Of a stretch of 6,931 bases of DNA, positions 6,278-6,931 are shown piece by piece. The stretch spans positions 1-6,931 of the forward strand of contig JAQBZY010000070.1 of the NCBI GenBank assembly GCA_027620395.1, written 5' to 3'. The notes below the pieces were generated by a model. That model saw only the letters and a list, made by a program, of their open reading frames with translations, did not search any database and was not told the DNA's origin. The stretch's first letter is position 1. The number at the start of each line of letters is the position of its first letter. Source of the DNA: Pseudomonadota bacterium. GTDB taxonomy: Bacteria; Pseudomonadota; Alphaproteobacteria; Rhodospirillales; Casp-alpha2. The translations under genes and the position numbers were made by a program.

Positions 6278-6931
6278 GTGAGCGCATTGCAGCACGAGCC
6301 CCTCTATGTGACCGTCCGGGCCGAGCTGGTCCGGCGTCTCAGCTCCGGCGCCTTGTCGCCCGGAATGGTCCTGCCTGCCGAAAGCGCGCTGGCCAGCGAA
6401 CTCGGGGTCAGTGTCGGAACCGTCCGCAAGGCGGTCGACAGCCTGGTCGCCGACGGGGTGCTGCGCCGCCATCAGGGCAAGGGCACCTTCGTTACCCAGC
6501 AAACCCCGGAACTGGCGAATTACCACTTCTTCCGGCTGGTTGATGCCGATGGCCAGCGGGTGTTGCCCGAATCCGGGACCGAGGTCGTGGCAACCGTTCC
6601 CGCCGGAGCCGAGACCGCGCGGCGGTTGGGCATCATCCAGGGTGACGCCGTGGTGCTGATCGATCGCATCCGGGCCATCGGCGGGCGACCCTCAATCGCT
6701 GAGCGGATCGAGGTTCCCGCCGCCCTGATGCCGGGGCTTGCCAGCGAGGCACCGCTGCCAAACGCCCTGTATCCGCATTATCAGTCCCATCACGGCATCA
6801 GCGTAATCTCGACCGACGACCGGCTCTCGGCAGTGGCGGCAGACGCCGCATCGGCCAAGGCGCTCCGGGTTGCCGAGGGCACACCCCTGCTGCTGGCCGA
6901 CCGAATAGCCCACGACCTGACCGGCCGGGCA
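6278..6931 (+). CDS. GntR/HutC-family transcriptional regulator of the sulfolactate genes, 3' end cut by window edge
   Basis: I translated this frame by hand: 218 codons from GTG at 6278 to the right edge without a stop. The N-terminal winged helix-turn-helix is typical GntR: LPAESALASELGVSVGTVRK (32-51) and LVADGVLRRHQGKGTFV (56-72). The rest (about 80-218) matches the UTRA ligand-binding domain of the HutC subfamily, with ERIEVPAALMPGL (142-154) and VAEGTPLLLADRIAHDLTG (198-216). HutC proteins are about 240 residues, so roughly 20-30 are missing. GGGGAG (6268-6273) lies 4 nt before the GTG. Its divergent position beside suyA suggests it controls suyAB and perhaps slcC-comC, with sulfolactate or a metabolite as effector. 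Regulators in such loci have been called SuyR; I leave the symbol empty because sequence alone does not show it. Confidence 0.88.
   Translation, partial: MSALQHEPLYVTVRAELVRRLSSGALSPGMVLPAESALASELGVSVGTVRKAVDSLVADGVLRRHQGKGTFVTQQTPELANYHFFRLVDADGQRVLPESGTEVVATVPAGAETARRLGIIQGDAVVLIDRIRAIGGRPSIAERIEVPAALMPGLASEAPLPNALYPHYQSHHGISVISTDDRLSAVAADAASAKALRVAEGTPLLLADRIAHDLTGRA

Overview
The window holds parts of two metabolic modules from a GC-rich bacterium. The hopanoid gene types, the tight GTGA start/stop overlaps and the sulfonate genes fit an alphaproteobacterium of the Rhodospirillales or a related group. That placement is an inference; no marker gene is present. All genes read on the minus strand except a regulator at the right edge.

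Left part (1-2448, minus strand) is a hopanoid-lipid cluster transcribed hpnM -> hpnC -> hpnB. hpnM encodes a secreted MlaC/Ttg2-like protein, hpnC the hydroxysqualene synthase, and hpnB a membrane-associated family 2 glycosyltransferase that runs off the left edge. hpnM and hpnC overlap by 4 nt (GTGA), and hpnC and hpnB are 1 nt apart. A 149-nt gap (2449-2597) separates this cluster from the next and carries the hpnM ribosome binding site and a possible -10 element.

Right part (2598-6931) is a 3-sulfolactate degradation locus. A HutC-type GntR regulator (plus strand, cut by the right edge) faces suyA-suyB (sulfolactate sulfo-lyase subunits). These are followed after 114 nt by slcC ((S)-sulfolactate dehydrogenase) and comC ((R)-sulfolactate dehydrogenase), which overlap by GTGA. 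By the known pathway, SlcC oxidises (S)-sulfolactate to sulfopyruvate, ComC reduces it to (R)-sulfolactate, and SuyAB splits that into pyruvate and sulfite. The two dehydrogenases together act as a racemase. No transporter or sulfite-handling gene lies in the window.

The most striking observation is that suyB is not open end to end. Its frame breaks after codon 304. At the break the same conserved segment appears twice in diverged form (5 of 10 residues identical), 31 nt apart and in two different frames. Removing one copy restores a 395-codon gene. This could be a real lesion, an out-of-register junction between two suyB alleles, or an assembly artefact.

The suyA/regulator intergenic region (6155-6277) contains three and a half 9-bp tandem repeats over a plausible suyA -10 element, and a perfect 9-bp inverted repeat in front of the regulator. 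Both are good operator candidates. No RNA genes, insertion sequences or CRISPR arrays were seen.
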